Source of the DNA: Algoriphagus boseongensis
GTDB lineage: Bacteria; Bacteroidota; Bacteroidia; Cytophagales; Cyclobacteriaceae
Reading direction: 5' to 3'
Assembly: GCF_004362805.1 (NCBI RefSeq)
Contig: NZ_SNYF01000005.1
Coordinates: forward strand, 1,134,592 to 1,198,591
DNA: 64,000 nt
The position numbers and the translations under genes were made by a program. Each line of letters begins with the position of its first letter. Within the stretch, counting starts at the first letter, position 1. Under the pieces are notes generated by a model. That model saw nothing but the letters and a program-made list of their open reading frames with translations, was not told the origin of the DNA and did not search any database. Shown here piece by piece: positions 17,620-27,588 of this stretch.

Positions 17620-19458
17620 TTAAAATTCCTTCTTATTGTTTTCCTGATGAACATCCGCCATTCGCTTGCTCGGGTCAATTTCCACTGACTTGATCGAGCC
17701 AAATGGTTTAGTTAAGACCAAGGTTTTGCTAAGATTGGTCCATGGCCAAGGATCTGTATGGATACGGACTGGAGTTCCTTTTTCCTGAGGCTTTTCTCCT
17801 CTCATAATCACCAAAGGCATATAAATTGACTCCTGGCTTCCATCTTTATAGGTAATCACCAAGTCTATAGGCATTGGCATCAATCCGATTCTTTCCAAAG
17901 TAATTTCTGTGTTATCCCCACTTGCCATAACCTCCTTGATTCCATAATCAATGGTTTTGGTGGTAGAGACGAAATACTCCTTGTACCAATCCAACTCTAT
18001 CCCACTTTCTTTTTCCATGATTCTTACCAAATCATTCACGTTTGGATGTTTGAACTTCCAGGTATTGAAATAGCGAAGCATTCCTCTATCTCTTGCTTCC
18101 TCACCAATCACATAACCCAATTGAGCCAAGAATACAGCGCCTTTTGAATAAGCTGCAGAGCTATAGGCCTGATTGGTGTGGTAATGATCCGAATGAGTAG
18201 ACATAGGTTCTTCTAACCCAGAAAGGGCTAATCGGTAATAGCCAGAATAGGAGCCTCTATTTGGATTAGCATTCTCCTGGAAAATGTTTGACATAGTCCA
18301 ACCGCTTGCATAGGATGTAAATCCCTCATCCATCCAAGGATAAAGCGATTCATTGGATGCCAAAACACCATGGAACCAGCTATGAGCCAATTCATGAACC
18401 ATTACTCCCACTAAACTTGCTAGATTTCTTTCTCCTGTAATCAAAGTTGACATGGCATATTCCATTCCTCCATCTCCGCCTTGAACAACAGAAAACTGCT
18501 TGTATGGATACTGCCCAAATCTCTGAGACATGTAGGAAATCGCTTTAGGCGTATATTCTTTGAGTTTCTCCCAATTTTCAGTGGTCTTAGGACCTGGGAT
18601 ATAAAAATGGTGTACGGTGATTCCGTTATCCATCTGAACTTTGTCGTGCTTGTATTTATAGTCTGCGCCCCACATAAAGTCATGTACTTGAGGAGCTACG
18701 AAATGCCAGGTTAGGGTATTTCCTTTTGGCTCAGGAACTTTCACTCCTTCATCTTCATATCCATGACCGATTTCATTCGGGTTTTGCAAATACCCGGTTC
18801 CTCCGAGTACATAAGTTTTGTCAATGGTGATTTTCACATCAAAATCTCCCCAAATTCCATAAAATTCTCTTCCTATGTAAGGATTTGCATGCCATCCCTG
18901 CTCGTCATAGTTGGCCATTTTTGGATACCACTGAGACATGGAATACCGAACCCCTTCCTCACTGTCTCTGCCTGATCTTCGGATTTGCAATGGAACCTGT
19001 CCTTCAAATTCCATTTGAAAAGTTGTAGAAGTATTTGGCAAAATCGGTTCAGGAAGAGTCACTTCTAAGATAGTTTCTACCTCCTTGAATTGAACAGGCT
19101 TGCCATTCATGGTCAAAGATTTGGCATGGAGGTATCCGATTTCATCAGACTTTAGCTTTGAAATTCTATCCCCCACTCTTCGATCTGGATCAGCTATCGT
19201 TCTGGATCTGACATCCATCATGCTTCCAGGTTGGAAAGCATTGTAATACAAATGATAAAATACCCGGGTCAAGGTATCCGGAGAGTTATTGGTATACACC
19301 AATTCCTGAGTACCGGTGTACTGATTGGTTTTGACATCCATTTGGACATCCATTTTATACTTTACAGCTTGCTGAAATCTACCCGTCTGAGCAAATCCAG
19401 AAGCAATACCTACAAAAAGAAAAAGCCCGACCAAAGGCTTCCATTTACTTAATTGCAT
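17620..19458 (-). CDS. M1 family zinc metallopeptidase (aminopeptidase N-like), secreted
   Basis: A gluzincin aminopeptidase exported by a signal peptide (MQLSKWKPLV to GFAQ, about 24 residues). An N-terminal beta domain is followed by the catalytic domain, with the exopeptidase motif GGMEYAMS, the zinc motif HELAHSW (about residues 355-361) and the second zinc ligand in WMDEGFTSY. The start at 19458 is chosen because the signal peptide begins there; the open frame runs 36 codons further upstream. At 612 residues it is shorter than E. coli PepN but normal for the Bacteroidota secreted type. Likely role: peptide nutrient processing in the periplasm or outside. Confidence 0.9.
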   Translation of the reverse strand: MQLSKWKPLVGLFLFVGIASGFAQTGRFQQAVKYKMDVQMDVKTNQYTGTQELVYTNNSPDTLTRVFYHLYYNAFQPGSMMDVRSRTIADPDRRVGDRISKLKSDEIGYLHAKSLTMNGKPVQFKEVETILEVTLPEPILPNTSTTFQMEFEGQVPLQIRRSGRDSEEGVRYSMSQWYPKMANYDEQGWHANPYIGREFYGIWGDFDVKITIDKTYVLGGTGYLQNPNEIGHGYEDEGVKVPEPKGNTLTWHFVAPQVHDFMWGADYKYKHDKVQMDNGITVHHFYIPGPKTTENWEKLKEYTPKAISYMSQRFGQYPYKQFSVVQGGDGGMEYAMSTLITGERNLASLVGVMVHELAHSWFHGVLASNESLYPWMDEGFTSYASGWTMSNIFQENANPNRGSYSGYYRLALSGLEEPMSTHSDHYHTNQAYSSAAYSKGAVFLAQLGYVIGEEARDRGMLRYFNTWKFKHPNVNDLVRIMEKESGIELDWYKEYFVSTTKTIDYGIKEVMASGDNTEITLERIGLMPMPIDLVITYKDGSQESIYMPLVIMRGEKPQEKGTPVRIHTDPWPWTNLSKTLVLTKPFGSIKSVEIDPSKRMADVHQENNKKEF

Positions 19459-19620
19459 AGAAACTTTTTTTCTTGCTAAGAAAAGGAAATCTCTTTCCCT
19501 TCCCAAACCAGTAATCAAAAAGAATGGGTGAATGGACATTTGGCAGTCATTTATCAAATTTTTCATCCCAATCCCAGCTCTTTTCGCTTATTTACCTTTA
19601 GAATAAAAACCACCAAATAC

Positions 19621-22600
19621 ATGAGAAAAATTTATTTACTGATTTTGGCCAGCATGCTGTGCTTAGGCACTTTTGCGCAGCAGGTGGACATGGACCAATT
19701 CAAATCCATGAAGGCTAGAAGTATCGGTCCTGCCGGTATGAGTGGGAGGATTACAGCCATTGACGCTGTAGCCGAAAACCCAAACATCATTTATGCAGGT
19801 TCAGCTTCTGGGGGCTTATGGAAATCTACCTCAGGGGGAATCAAATGGGAACCGATTTTTGACAATGAACGCGTGCACTCTATCGGTGCGATCTCCATTT
19901 ATCAGAAAAACCCAAATGTAATCTGGGTAGGAACTGGAGAAGGAAATCCCAGAAACTCACTCAATATGGGTTATGGAGTTTATAGATCTCTCGACGCGGG
20001 AAAGACCTGGCAATTGATGGGTTTGGAAAAGACCCGAGCTATTCACAGAATCATTGTACACCCAGATGACCCAAACACAGTATTCGTGGGAGCTATCGGT
20101 TCTCCATGGGGTGAGCAAGAAGATCGTGGCCTTTACAAGACTACCGACGGCGGAAAGACTTGGAAAAAAATCCTTTATATCGACACCAAGACCGGTGTTG
20201 GCGAAATGATCATGGACCCTAACAACCCCAACAAACTTTTTGTCAACATGTGGCAACATCGCCGCTATCCATGGTTTTTTGAGTCCGGAGGAGAATCTTC
20301 AGGCCTATATGTAACCTATGATGGTGGAGAAAATTGGAAAAAGCTTAACGCTGAGGATAACGGCTTACCAAAAGGAAAATTGGGAAGAATGGGCTTGGCT
20401 ATTTCCAAAGCAAATAGCAATAAGGTTTACGCCTTGATCGAATCCTCCAAAAACGCCCTGTATGTTTCTGAGGACGGAGGAGAAAAATTCAGCATGATCA
20501 ATGATAAAGATGAAATCGGCGACCGACCATTCTACTATTTCGAAATTCATGCAGATCCAAAAAATGAAAATAGAGTTTACACGCTTTACTCAAGAGTAGG
20601 TGTCACTGAAGATGGAGGAAAATCTTTCCGTCAATTGCTTCAATATTCCGGAGTCCACCCAGATCACCATGCTTGGTATATCAATCCAAATGACCCTTCA
20701 CTTTTGATTGATGGAAATGACGGTGGATTGAATATTTCCCGCGACATGGGCAAAACCTGGATGTTTGCAGAAGGCCTTCCTGTTGGACAATTCTACCATG
20801 TAAATGTGGATAATGAAATTCCTTATAACGTCTATGGCGGTATGCAAGACAATGGCTCGTGGACGGGTCCTGCTTATATCTGGAGAAATGACGGAATCAG
20901 AAATACCTACTGGCAGGAAGTTTCTTTCGGGGATGGTTTTGATGTGGTATCCCATCCTAGAAATTCAAGATATGGCTATACCATGTCTCAGGGAGGAAAT
21001 GTTTCCCGATTTGACAAACTAACTGGACACAACCGAACTATCCGTCCTACTCACCCTGACAAGGATGTTTTCTTGAGATTTAACTGGAATGCGGCGATTG
21101 CTCAGGATCCTCATGATCCTAACACGGTGTACTATGCCTCTCAATTCCTGCATAAATCAACTGATTCAGGCGAAACTTGGGAAATCATCTCACCAGATTT
21201 GACCACCAACGACTCTACAAAGCAAAAACAGCAATTCACAGGAGGCTTGACTTATGATATTACCGGTGCGGAAAATCATACCACCATCATTGCAATTGCT
21301 CCATCCCCAGTTGATAAAAATGTAATCTGGGTAGGAACTGACGACGGAAATCTCCAAGTAACTCAGGACGGTGGAAAAACCTGGACCAATGTGGTTTCCA
21401 AAATGACTGGCCTTCCAAAAAATTCGTGGATTCCTCAAGTTCAAGCCTCTAAATACAATGCTGGAGAAGTTTGGGTTGTGGCCAACAACTACAGAAACAA
21501 TGACTTCAGCGCTTATGCTTACCATAGTTCTGATTTTGGAAAGACCTTTACTCGAATCGCTGACGACAGCAAGGTTTGGGGATATACCCTTTCTATCAAG
21601 CAGGATACTGAAGAACCAAACTTGGTTTTCCTTGGAACTGAATTCGGATTGTATGTTTCCTTTGACAAGGCTAAAACCTGGAACAAGTGGGAACATGGCT
21701 ATCCTAAGGCAGTGTCTACCTATGACATGACCATCCAGGAAAGAGAAGCGGATTTGGTAATCGGAACCTTTGGACGAGCTTTCTACATTTTAGATGACAT
21801 CCGTCCTTTGAGAGCTTTTGCCAAGAATTCAGGAAAAGCTCCAGCTGGAAAAATCACTGCGTTCCCTGCTCCAGAAGCATATCAGGTAGAAATCCAGCAG
21901 CCTCATGGGGAAAGATTTGCAGCAGACGCAAAATATGCCGGAGAAAACCGTCAGACTGGTGGTCGTTTGAGCTATTTCATCAACGATGACAAGGAAAAGT
22001 TAGACTCTGTCACAGTGAAAATTTTCAACGCTTCAGGCGAACAAATTAGAACCTTGAAAACACTTCCTGAAAAAGGAGTGAATAGAATTATATGGAATCT
22101 GGACAGAAAATCAACTGCAGAAATGAGCGGTGGTTTTGGTGGTGGTCAAGGCGGAGGCGGACGTAGATCCGGTTTCTTTGAACCATCCGGTGGAGATGCA
22201 CTTCCAGGCACCTACAAAGTGGTATTCGAATACGGAGGGGAATCTTCTGAGACTTCGATCAAAGTAAACATGGATCCTAGAATCGAATACCAATTGGCAA
22301 ATCTTCAAGCCAGAGAAAATTTCCTTAAGGAGGTTGAATCCCTTTCATCTGAGGTCAGCGCTGCTACCAAACAACTGGATGAAGCTCAAAAAGTAATCGA
22401 CAAGGTCAATGCTTTGATCAAAGATGTGAAGACCGATGAAGCGAAAGCTTTGGCCGATGCTACTAAGGAGATCAAAAAGAAACTTGACACCGCAAGAGAA
22501 GCATTTAATGGGCCTAGAAGAGAAGGTCAAGGTATTGTCAGAAACCTCTATCCTACTACCATGAACCGTGTTTTTGCACCTAGAAGCTATGCTAGCTCAA

Positions 22601-22767
22601 GCTATGGAGCGCCTGGAGCGACTGAACAACGCTTGCTAAATCATGGTCAGGAAGCTGCCAAAGAAGCTATCGCAAAAGTGAATGAATTCATGAGTGGAGA
22701 TTGGAAAGCTTATGAAGAAAAAGTCAAAGCAACCCAAATCGATCTTTTCGAAGCCATAAAGAATTAA
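19621..22767 (+). CDS. secreted VPS10/BNR-repeat beta-propeller protein (glycosyl hydrolase-like)
   Basis: A 1048-residue exported protein with a signal peptide ending TFAQ after about 20 residues. It has many BNR/Asp-box repeats of the form SxDxGxTW, for example SLDAGKTW, TTDGGKTW, SDFGKTF and TQDGGKTW, spread over about residues 60-720, which predicts two linked beta-propellers of the sortilin/VPS10 type. A C-terminal part carries a Gly-rich stretch (GGFGGGQGGGGRR) and a helical region near 920-1020. Such proteins are often named glycosyl hydrolase, but no catalytic residues can be assigned here. It is divergent from the M1 peptidase gene and may share a role in degrading extracellular polymers. 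Confidence 0.85.
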   Translation: MRKIYLLILASMLCLGTFAQQVDMDQFKSMKARSIGPAGMSGRITAIDAVAENPNIIYAGSASGGLWKSTSGGIKWEPIFDNERVHSIGAISIYQKNPNVIWVGTGEGNPRNSLNMGYGVYRSLDAGKTWQLMGLEKTRAIHRIIVHPDDPNTVFVGAIGSPWGEQEDRGLYKTTDGGKTWKKILYIDTKTGVGEMIMDPNNPNKLFVNMWQHRRYPWFFESGGESSGLYVTYDGGENWKKLNAEDNGLPKGKLGRMGLAISKANSNKVYALIESSKNALYVSEDGGEKFSMINDKDEIGDRPFYYFEIHADPKNENRVYTLYSRVGVTEDGGKSFRQLLQYSGVHPDHHAWYINPNDPSLLIDGNDGGLNISRDMGKTWMFAEGLPVGQFYHVNVDNEIPYNVYGGMQDNGSWTGPAYIWRNDGIRNTYWQEVSFGDGFDVVSHPRNSRYGYTMSQGGNVSRFDKLTGHNRTIRPTHPDKDVFLRFNWNAAIAQDPHDPNTVYYASQFLHKSTDSGETWEIISPDLTTNDSTKQKQQFTGGLTYDITGAENHTTIIAIAPSPVDKNVIWVGTDDGNLQVTQDGGKTWTNVVSKMTGLPKNSWIPQVQASKYNAGEVWVVANNYRNNDFSAYAYHSSDFGKTFTRIADDSKVWGYTLSIKQDTEEPNLVFLGTEFGLYVSFDKAKTWNKWEHGYPKAVSTYDMTIQEREADLVIGTFGRAFYILDDIRPLRAFAKNSGKAPAGKITAFPAPEAYQVEIQQPHGERFAADAKYAGENRQTGGRLSYFINDDKEKLDSVTVKIFNASGEQIRTLKTLPEKGVNRIIWNLDRKSTAEMSGGFGGGQGGGGRRSGFFEPSGGDALPGTYKVVFEYGGESSETSIKVNMDPRIEYQLANLQARENFLKEVESLSSEVSAATKQLDEAQKVIDKVNALIKDVKTDEAKALADATKEIKKKLDTAREAFNGPRREGQGIVRNLYPTTMNRVFAPRSYASSSYGAPGATEQRLLNHGQEAAKEAIAKVNEFMSGDWKAYEEKVKATQIDLFEAIKN

Positions 22768-22784
22768 TCATCCCAAACCTTTTC

Positions 22785-22822
22785 AAAAAAAGCATCCTGA
22801 TTTTTCAGGGTGCTTTTTTTTT
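22785..22822 (+). terminator. rho-independent terminator
   Basis: The stem AGCATCCTGA/TCAGGGTGCT (one G-T pair), a 4-nt loop and nine T follow the propeller gene. Confidence 0.85.
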
Positions 22823-22852
22823 AATCCCAAAGTTTCAAGAAGTTTGATCCCA

Positions 22853-24127
22853 ATGAAATCCCTTTCAAAAATCTCCTGGAAAACAGCCGCTGGATTAGTC
22901 ATCGCCAACATGATCGGAACAGGTGTTTTCACCAGTTTGGGATTTCAATTGGCTGAAGTTCAAAATACCTGGTCTATTCTCCTGCTTTGGATTCTCGGGG
23001 GAATCATGGCCCTGATTGGGGCTTTTGTTTATGCAGAATTGGGGACCCATTTCCGGAAGACTGGGGGCGACTATATATTCCTTTCAGAGACCATTCATCC
23101 AGCCATCGGCTATAGCTATGCTTGGGTTTCTTTGACAGTAGGATTTTCAGCGCCCATTGCCATTGCTGCCATGGCAATGAACAATTACCTGACACCCATG
23201 TTGGGAGAAACAATTCTTCCCGGACTATTTTTCCTGTTAGTTATTCCACTTTTTCATACCATTTCCATCGGTAAGTCAGCCATTTTCCAAGACCTTTTCA
23301 CCTTGGTAAAAGTTCTTTTCATGCTAGTTCTTATAGGCCTTGGTTTCTTTTTTTCATCTCGGGTAAGTCCTGATTCGTTTGATTTTTCCTCTTCATGGAA
23401 AAATGAAGTGATCCTCCCTGGCTTCGCTGTTTCCTTGATCTATGTATTTTATGCATATACGGGGTGGAATTCCGCTGCCTATATTATCGAAGAAGTAGAC
23501 CAACCCCAGAAAAATCTTCCCAAGGCATTAATTGCTTCCACTCTGCTAGTCATGGTAGTTTATGTTTTGCTTCAGGTCATTTTGCTTAAGCATGCTCAAG
23601 TGGATCAACTTACTGGAAAAGTCCAGGTGGCCGATATTGCTTTTGGAAATCTGTTTGGAAACTCCGGAGCCTTATGGGTCAGTTTCTTTATCGCTCTTCA
23701 GTTGATTGCCACAATTTCGGGCTACAGCTGGGTTGGGCCAAGAATCACCTATGCGATGGCCAGAGATTTTCGGCTTTGGAGTCCTTTGGCAAAAGTCAAT
23801 TCCCATGGAATTCCGGTTCGGGCGATTCTATTAAACACCTTATTCAGTTTGGCTCTTTTCCTCTCAGGTTCCTTTGAGCAAGTCATGGTTTATGCAGGTT
23901 TTGTTCTTCAGTTGATGGGAACGATAACGGTATTTTCCTCCTTGAAAATCAAAAAGGAAACAGGCTTTATCACACCATTTAAGCCTATCCCCCAGTATCT
24001 CTACCTGATTTTTAGCACCTCGGTATTGATTTATTTGTTTTGGGACAAACCTTGGGAGAGTATTTCAGGTCTGGGAATTGTAGGAGTCGGATTTCTGATT
24101 TTTCTTTTCGACAAAAAAGTCTCCTAA
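22853..24127 (+). CDS. APC family amino acid permease
   Basis: An inner membrane amino acid/polyamine/organocation permease with about twelve helices in 424 residues. The first helix carries the substrate-binding glycine motif ANMIGTGVF, and helix 6 contains YVFYAYTGWNSAAYIIEEV, the usual pairing for amino acid binding in this fold. The ATG at 22853 (MKSLSKISWK) is used; a TTG nine bases earlier is less likely. Substrate is not predictable. It converges with tspO with a 10-base gap. Confidence 0.9.
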   Translation: MKSLSKISWKTAAGLVIANMIGTGVFTSLGFQLAEVQNTWSILLLWILGGIMALIGAFVYAELGTHFRKTGGDYIFLSETIHPAIGYSYAWVSLTVGFSAPIAIAAMAMNNYLTPMLGETILPGLFFLLVIPLFHTISIGKSAIFQDLFTLVKVLFMLVLIGLGFFFSSRVSPDSFDFSSSWKNEVILPGFAVSLIYVFYAYTGWNSAAYIIEEVDQPQKNLPKALIASTLLVMVVYVLLQVILLKHAQVDQLTGKVQVADIAFGNLFGNSGALWVSFFIALQLIATISGYSWVGPRITYAMARDFRLWSPLAKVNSHGIPVRAILLNTLFSLALFLSGSFEQVMVYAGFVLQLMGTITVFSSLKIKKETGFITPFKPIPQYLYLIFSTSVLIYLFWDKPWESISGLGIVGVGFLIFLFDKKVS

Positions 24128-24137
24128 GCTTTGATTA

Positions 24138-24608
24138 TTAAGCTCGACGAAGCTGACCTATAATTATCATGGTTGCAAAAAATGTCCAAGCAACGATCGG
24201 AAAAATAAGGTAAGAAAGATTGGAGGAAAGGTCAGCTACCTGAACTCCTACCCAAAACGCGGCTAAAAGCACTAGAATGTTTCCTGCTAGACCAAATTTC
24301 AAGGCGGAGATTCCGGTCAGTTTTTCCAATCCCAAAGTGTAATAGGCATAGGAAGCACATACCACAGCCAAAATCACAATCATCATGGCCAACTGATTTT
24401 GGCCTTCCAGAAGCAATTGGTGACGAAGTATGGCCAAAAGCGTGAATAATCCGACCCAAACTAATGGAATCACAAATCCAGGTGGCTCAAACCAAAGCCG
24501 CTTTTGGGGTTCATTACCCTGAAACCTTAAGCCCAAAAAATAGGCAGGAACATTCAGGAGGATTAAAATCCCCATAAACAAGACCAGATTTAAGGTTAGA
24601 CTTTCCAT
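24138..24608 (-). CDS. tspO: TspO/MBR family protein
   Basis: A small five-helix membrane protein (156 residues) of the tryptophan-rich sensory / translocator family, which binds porphyrins and modulates tetrapyrrole metabolism in some bacteria. The signature is WFEPPGFVIPLVWVGLF, matching the family pattern PPxWvFgpvW at the loop into the second helix, and a shortened tail ends QLRRA. It is poorer in Trp than classic TspO, so it belongs to a divergent branch. A terminator of the upstream DinB gene separates it from its neighbours, so it probably has its own promoter. Confidence 0.78.
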   Translation of the reverse strand: MESLTLNLVLFMGILILLNVPAYFLGLRFQGNEPQKRLWFEPPGFVIPLVWVGLFTLLAILRHQLLLEGQNQLAMMIVILAVVCASYAYYTLGLEKLTGISALKFGLAGNILVLLAAFWVGVQVADLSSNLSYLIFPIVAWTFFATMIIIGQLRRA

Positions 24609-24620
24609 TCATCTAAAAGT

Positions 24621-24664
24621 AAAAAACGGTGGCCGAACTGTTTAGATTCTTTCTGCCACCGTTT
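24621..24664 (-). terminator. terminator of the DinB-like gene
   Basis: A 10-bp perfect stem (AAACGGTGGC/GCCACCGTTT) with a 21-nt loop. On the minus strand it is followed by a run of T, right after the DinB-like gene. Confidence 0.75.
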
Positions 24665-24679
24665 CTTTTTTAACAATTT

Positions 24680-25129
24680 TTAGTTCCTATCGAGCAATCT
24701 CCTATGGTAATTGATTTGTCCCAAATGATAATTGAAGTGCCCATACAGATGGATCAGGAAAAAACCTATGGTCATGGAATGTCCGAAAAAAGCGTGGATA
24801 GACATGTCGTCTAATCGTTTGGGATGAAGCTTTGGTAAAGTATTTTCAAGAATCTTCTTTACCTCATCAATCTCTGCAATCAAACCATCTCGAGGTTCCC
24901 CTTTTGCCCCAAATTCTCTTTCACGATTTCTTTCATAAGGAACAGCTCCCAGATCAAATCCAATAAAGTGCTTCAAATTCCCGATGAGATGCATGGCTAA
25001 ATTGCCCGCAGAATTAGCTATTTCTCCTTCTACTTTCCAGAGGTTTTCCTCATTTGAATAGAGTTCGAGTTCTTGTTTTAATTTGTCTAAGTCTCTTTGA
25101 AATAGCCGATTAAGTTCTTCTAAAGTCAT
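24680..25129 (-). CDS. DinB/DUF1572-like four-helix protein
   Basis: A 149-residue cytoplasmic protein predicted to be an all-helical bundle of the DinB/YfiT superfamily. Histidines that could bind a metal are in MHLIGNLKHF, in HAFFGHS and in the dense patch LYGHFNYHLGQINYHRR. Some family members are metal-dependent thiol transferases, such as bacillithiol transferases, but the reaction here is unknown. It begins 3 bases after the muramidase gene, so both are co-transcribed, an odd pairing of function. Confidence 0.75.
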   Translation of the reverse strand: MTLEELNRLFQRDLDKLKQELELYSNEENLWKVEGEIANSAGNLAMHLIGNLKHFIGFDLGAVPYERNREREFGAKGEPRDGLIAEIDEVKKILENTLPKLHPKRLDDMSIHAFFGHSMTIGFFLIHLYGHFNYHLGQINYHRRLLDRN

Positions 25130-25132
25130 AAA

Positions 25133-25957
25133 TTAAGCTTGGTATTTTTTATAGGCATTGGCCATTTTGACGTCGTACTTGTTTTGGGCGTACTGTGGTC
25201 CGTTGTAGCAATATGCAAATTTTGCCCAGTTTTTTGATCGTAAATGATTGATGCAACCAAAAGCCTCAATGTATTTTCCGAAAGCCTTAAGCTGATTTCG
25301 CTCGTGCTGGTACATTTCATCCACAAAAGCCTGAACAGTGGGATATCCCAACTTGGTCGCATGATAGCCCATAATCTGATAGCTTCCCCAAGAGGTCGAA
25401 GCCAATGCAGCTTCCTTAAATCTTGGATCTGGAGATAAAGCAATCGCTTTTTCTAAACGGGAATATTCCCCTGTTCCTCCGATGTAATGCACCTTGGTCC
25501 ATTTAGAGTACAGCACATCTGAATTGGATGCATTCGAAATGGAAGCCGGGTTGATTCCCCTAGCCTTCAACTGCTTCCAAAACTCATGGCCTTCAAAAAG
25601 TATTTTCGGTCTTCCATCTACCAAAAATCCCTTTCCGCTGCTTTCCACTTCATTGACTGCTTTGACTGCTGCCAGTTCAAGATTATGTCTGGAGGCAAAA
25701 TCCTTTAAATCTCCTTCTCCCAAAAACTTGCTTTCCAATTGCTGGGCGGGACGAGTTTTTTCAATCAAAACCGTCCAGGTCTTGATTCCTACTTCCCCGT
25801 CTACGACGAGGTCATTTTTCTTCTGGAAATCCCGGACAGCAGCGTCGGTCATATTGCCAAAATATCCCGTGGCGGGGATTTCATAGCCTAATTTTGTGAG
25901 AAGTTCCTGGAGATATGAAACAAATTCTCCTCTGGATCTGAGCTTGAGATATTGCAT
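25133..25957 (-). CDS. N-acetylmuramidase with peptidoglycan-binding domain, endolysin-like
   Basis: A 274-residue cell-wall lytic enzyme. Residues 1-65 form a peptidoglycan-binding domain (RGEFVSYLQELLTKLGY, then DGEVGIKTW). Residues about 95-270 form an N-acetylmuramidase domain of the DUF3380 type, with the likely catalytic Glu in VNEVESSGKGF and the conserved ASTSWGSYQIMGYH. There is no signal peptide or membrane helix, which is the architecture of phage endolysins, yet no phage gene surrounds it. Export would need another route. The gene is first in a two-gene unit with the DinB-like protein. Confidence 0.87.
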   Translation of the reverse strand: MQYLKLRSRGEFVSYLQELLTKLGYEIPATGYFGNMTDAAVRDFQKKNDLVVDGEVGIKTWTVLIEKTRPAQQLESKFLGEGDLKDFASRHNLELAAVKAVNEVESSGKGFLVDGRPKILFEGHEFWKQLKARGINPASISNASNSDVLYSKWTKVHYIGGTGEYSRLEKAIALSPDPRFKEAALASTSWGSYQIMGYHATKLGYPTVQAFVDEMYQHERNQLKAFGKYIEAFGCINHLRSKNWAKFAYCYNGPQYAQNKYDVKMANAYKKYQA

Positions 25958-26037
25958 AATAGAATGGGTTAAAAATGGAAAAGTACTTCCAAGTTACCAG
26001 AAGTACTTCACAAAATCCAGAATAAAAGTCCTGAAAA

Positions 26038-27414
26038 TCAGGAATCAATCACATTTTTTCTTTGACCAAATTTACTAGGCTTGGCCTCACCAGAATTGCT
26101 TGGAGGAGATTGAGCGGGTTTGTTTTCTATAGGCTTATTTTCTCTGGGCTCCTGTTTTCTTTCCTCTCCGGCAGGTTCATTCTCCCTGGGTTTAAATGGC
26201 TTCTTCTTTTTCTTTTTGCTCTTATCCTTGAACTTTGGCCCAGAACTTGAAGAATCTGATTTTGCTTTTTCTCCTGAATACACAGGTCCATCTCCCAGGC
26301 CTTCTGGCAAAGGAATCTGAGTGACATTCATTCCAATCAACTTCTCAATCCGCACAAACTTGTGCTGATCTTTAGGATTGACAAAAGTGATGGCCTCTCC
26401 TTCCTTATCCGCACGTGCAGTTCTTCCTACTCGGTGCACATAATCCTCAGGATCACTTGGGGTATCAAAATTGATTACCAACTCAATTCCCACCACGTCA
26501 ATTCCTCTGGAAATAATATCTGTACCCACTAAGATCTTGACCATTTTGTTTTTGAAGTTGGACATGATCTTTTCTCTTTCCACTTGCTCCAAGTCAGAGT
26601 GAAAAGCTTCCACATCAAAATCTTTTCTCAAAACCTTGTATAAAGCCTTCACTTTTTCCTTAGTCGAGGCAAAAATGATAACTGCCTCGTAGGGTTTCTG
26701 GGAAAGAATATGTCGTACCAAATCCTCCTTTTGGGGATCATAGACGGAATACATGGATTGAGTCACCCCTTCCGCAGTCTTTCCGATGGCAATGGAAATC
26801 TCCTCCGGTTTATTCAGGATTTTCATGCTGAATTGCCGAATTCTCGAAGGCATGGTAGCCGAGAAAAGTACGGTTTGCCTTTTTTGAGGCAAGTAATTGA
26901 CGATTTTTAAAATATCATCAGAAAACCCCATATCCATCATCCGGTCTGCCTCATCTAAGATAAGGTGTTCAAGAGAGGAAAGATCCATTTTTCCACCTGC
27001 AAGCAGTGCAATCAATCTTCCCGGTGTAGCAACCACAATTTCAGCTCCGGTTTCCAGTGCTCTTTTTTGTTGCTCCCAAACTACTCCATCTCCACCTCCG
27101 TAGATTGGAATGGAACTGATTCCCAAGAAATAAGCAAAACCTTGAATTTGCTGGTCAATCTGAATTGCGAGTTCACGGGTTGGAGCCAAAATCAAGGTAT
27201 TAAGCTTTTCAGAACCTGTTTTGGAAATTTTATTGAGAATGGGAAGAATAAAAGCGGCAGTCTTTCCTGTTCCAGTTTGGGCACAGGCGATCAGGTCTTT
27301 TCCTTCCATAATAACTGGAATGGCTTTTTCCTGTATGGGGGTAGGCTGTTCAAAGCCCATGGCATCGAGACCATCCTGAAGATTTTCCTCGAATTGGAAT
27401 GTTCTAAAATCCAA
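26038..27414 (-). CDS. DEAD-box RNA helicase, RhlE-like
   Basis: An ATP-dependent RNA helicase for ribosome assembly or mRNA turnover. The Q motif FEQPTPIQ lies near residue 20, followed by Walker A AQTGTGKT, PTRELA, DEAD, SAT and HRVGRTARADKEG, so the core is complete. After about residue 365 comes a low-complexity basic and Pro/Glu-rich tail (KKKKKKPFKPREN), typical of Bacteroidota RhlE-type enzymes and likely to bind RNA. The length of 458 residues fits. A small hairpin overlaps the stop codon, followed by T-rich sequence, and may act as terminator. It stands alone. Confidence 0.93.
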   Translation of the reverse strand: MDFRTFQFEENLQDGLDAMGFEQPTPIQEKAIPVIMEGKDLIACAQTGTGKTAAFILPILNKISKTGSEKLNTLILAPTRELAIQIDQQIQGFAYFLGISSIPIYGGGDGVVWEQQKRALETGAEIVVATPGRLIALLAGGKMDLSSLEHLILDEADRMMDMGFSDDILKIVNYLPQKRQTVLFSATMPSRIRQFSMKILNKPEEISIAIGKTAEGVTQSMYSVYDPQKEDLVRHILSQKPYEAVIIFASTKEKVKALYKVLRKDFDVEAFHSDLEQVEREKIMSNFKNKMVKILVGTDIISRGIDVVGIELVINFDTPSDPEDYVHRVGRTARADKEGEAITFVNPKDQHKFVRIEKLIGMNVTQIPLPEGLGDGPVYSGEKAKSDSSSSGPKFKDKSKKKKKKPFKPRENEPAGEERKQEPRENKPIENKPAQSPPSNSGEAKPSKFGQRKNVIDS

Positions 27415-27588
27415 AGTATAGGTGATTTAACGGGTAAAAAGAGCTTGGTTTCAAAAACCAATACTCTCAAATATAAGCCCTAAAATCCGCTAATGCTAAC
27501 CTGCAAAACAATCTGCCCCTTCTGGAGATTGATTTAGCATGAATTGTCCTTTTGAAGTATATTACCTATCGAATACCAACTAATCACT

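Noticed and set aside
25133..25957. Prophage remnant suggested by the endolysin-like muramidase
   Set aside because: No capsid, tail, integrase, holin or attachment site nearby, and the base composition looks like the neighbours.
26029..26043. Hairpin TCCTGA/TCAGGA at the DEAD-box stop codon as a terminator
   Set aside because: The stem is only 6 bp and overlaps the stop codon; the T-rich tail is weak. Mentioned in the gene entry only.
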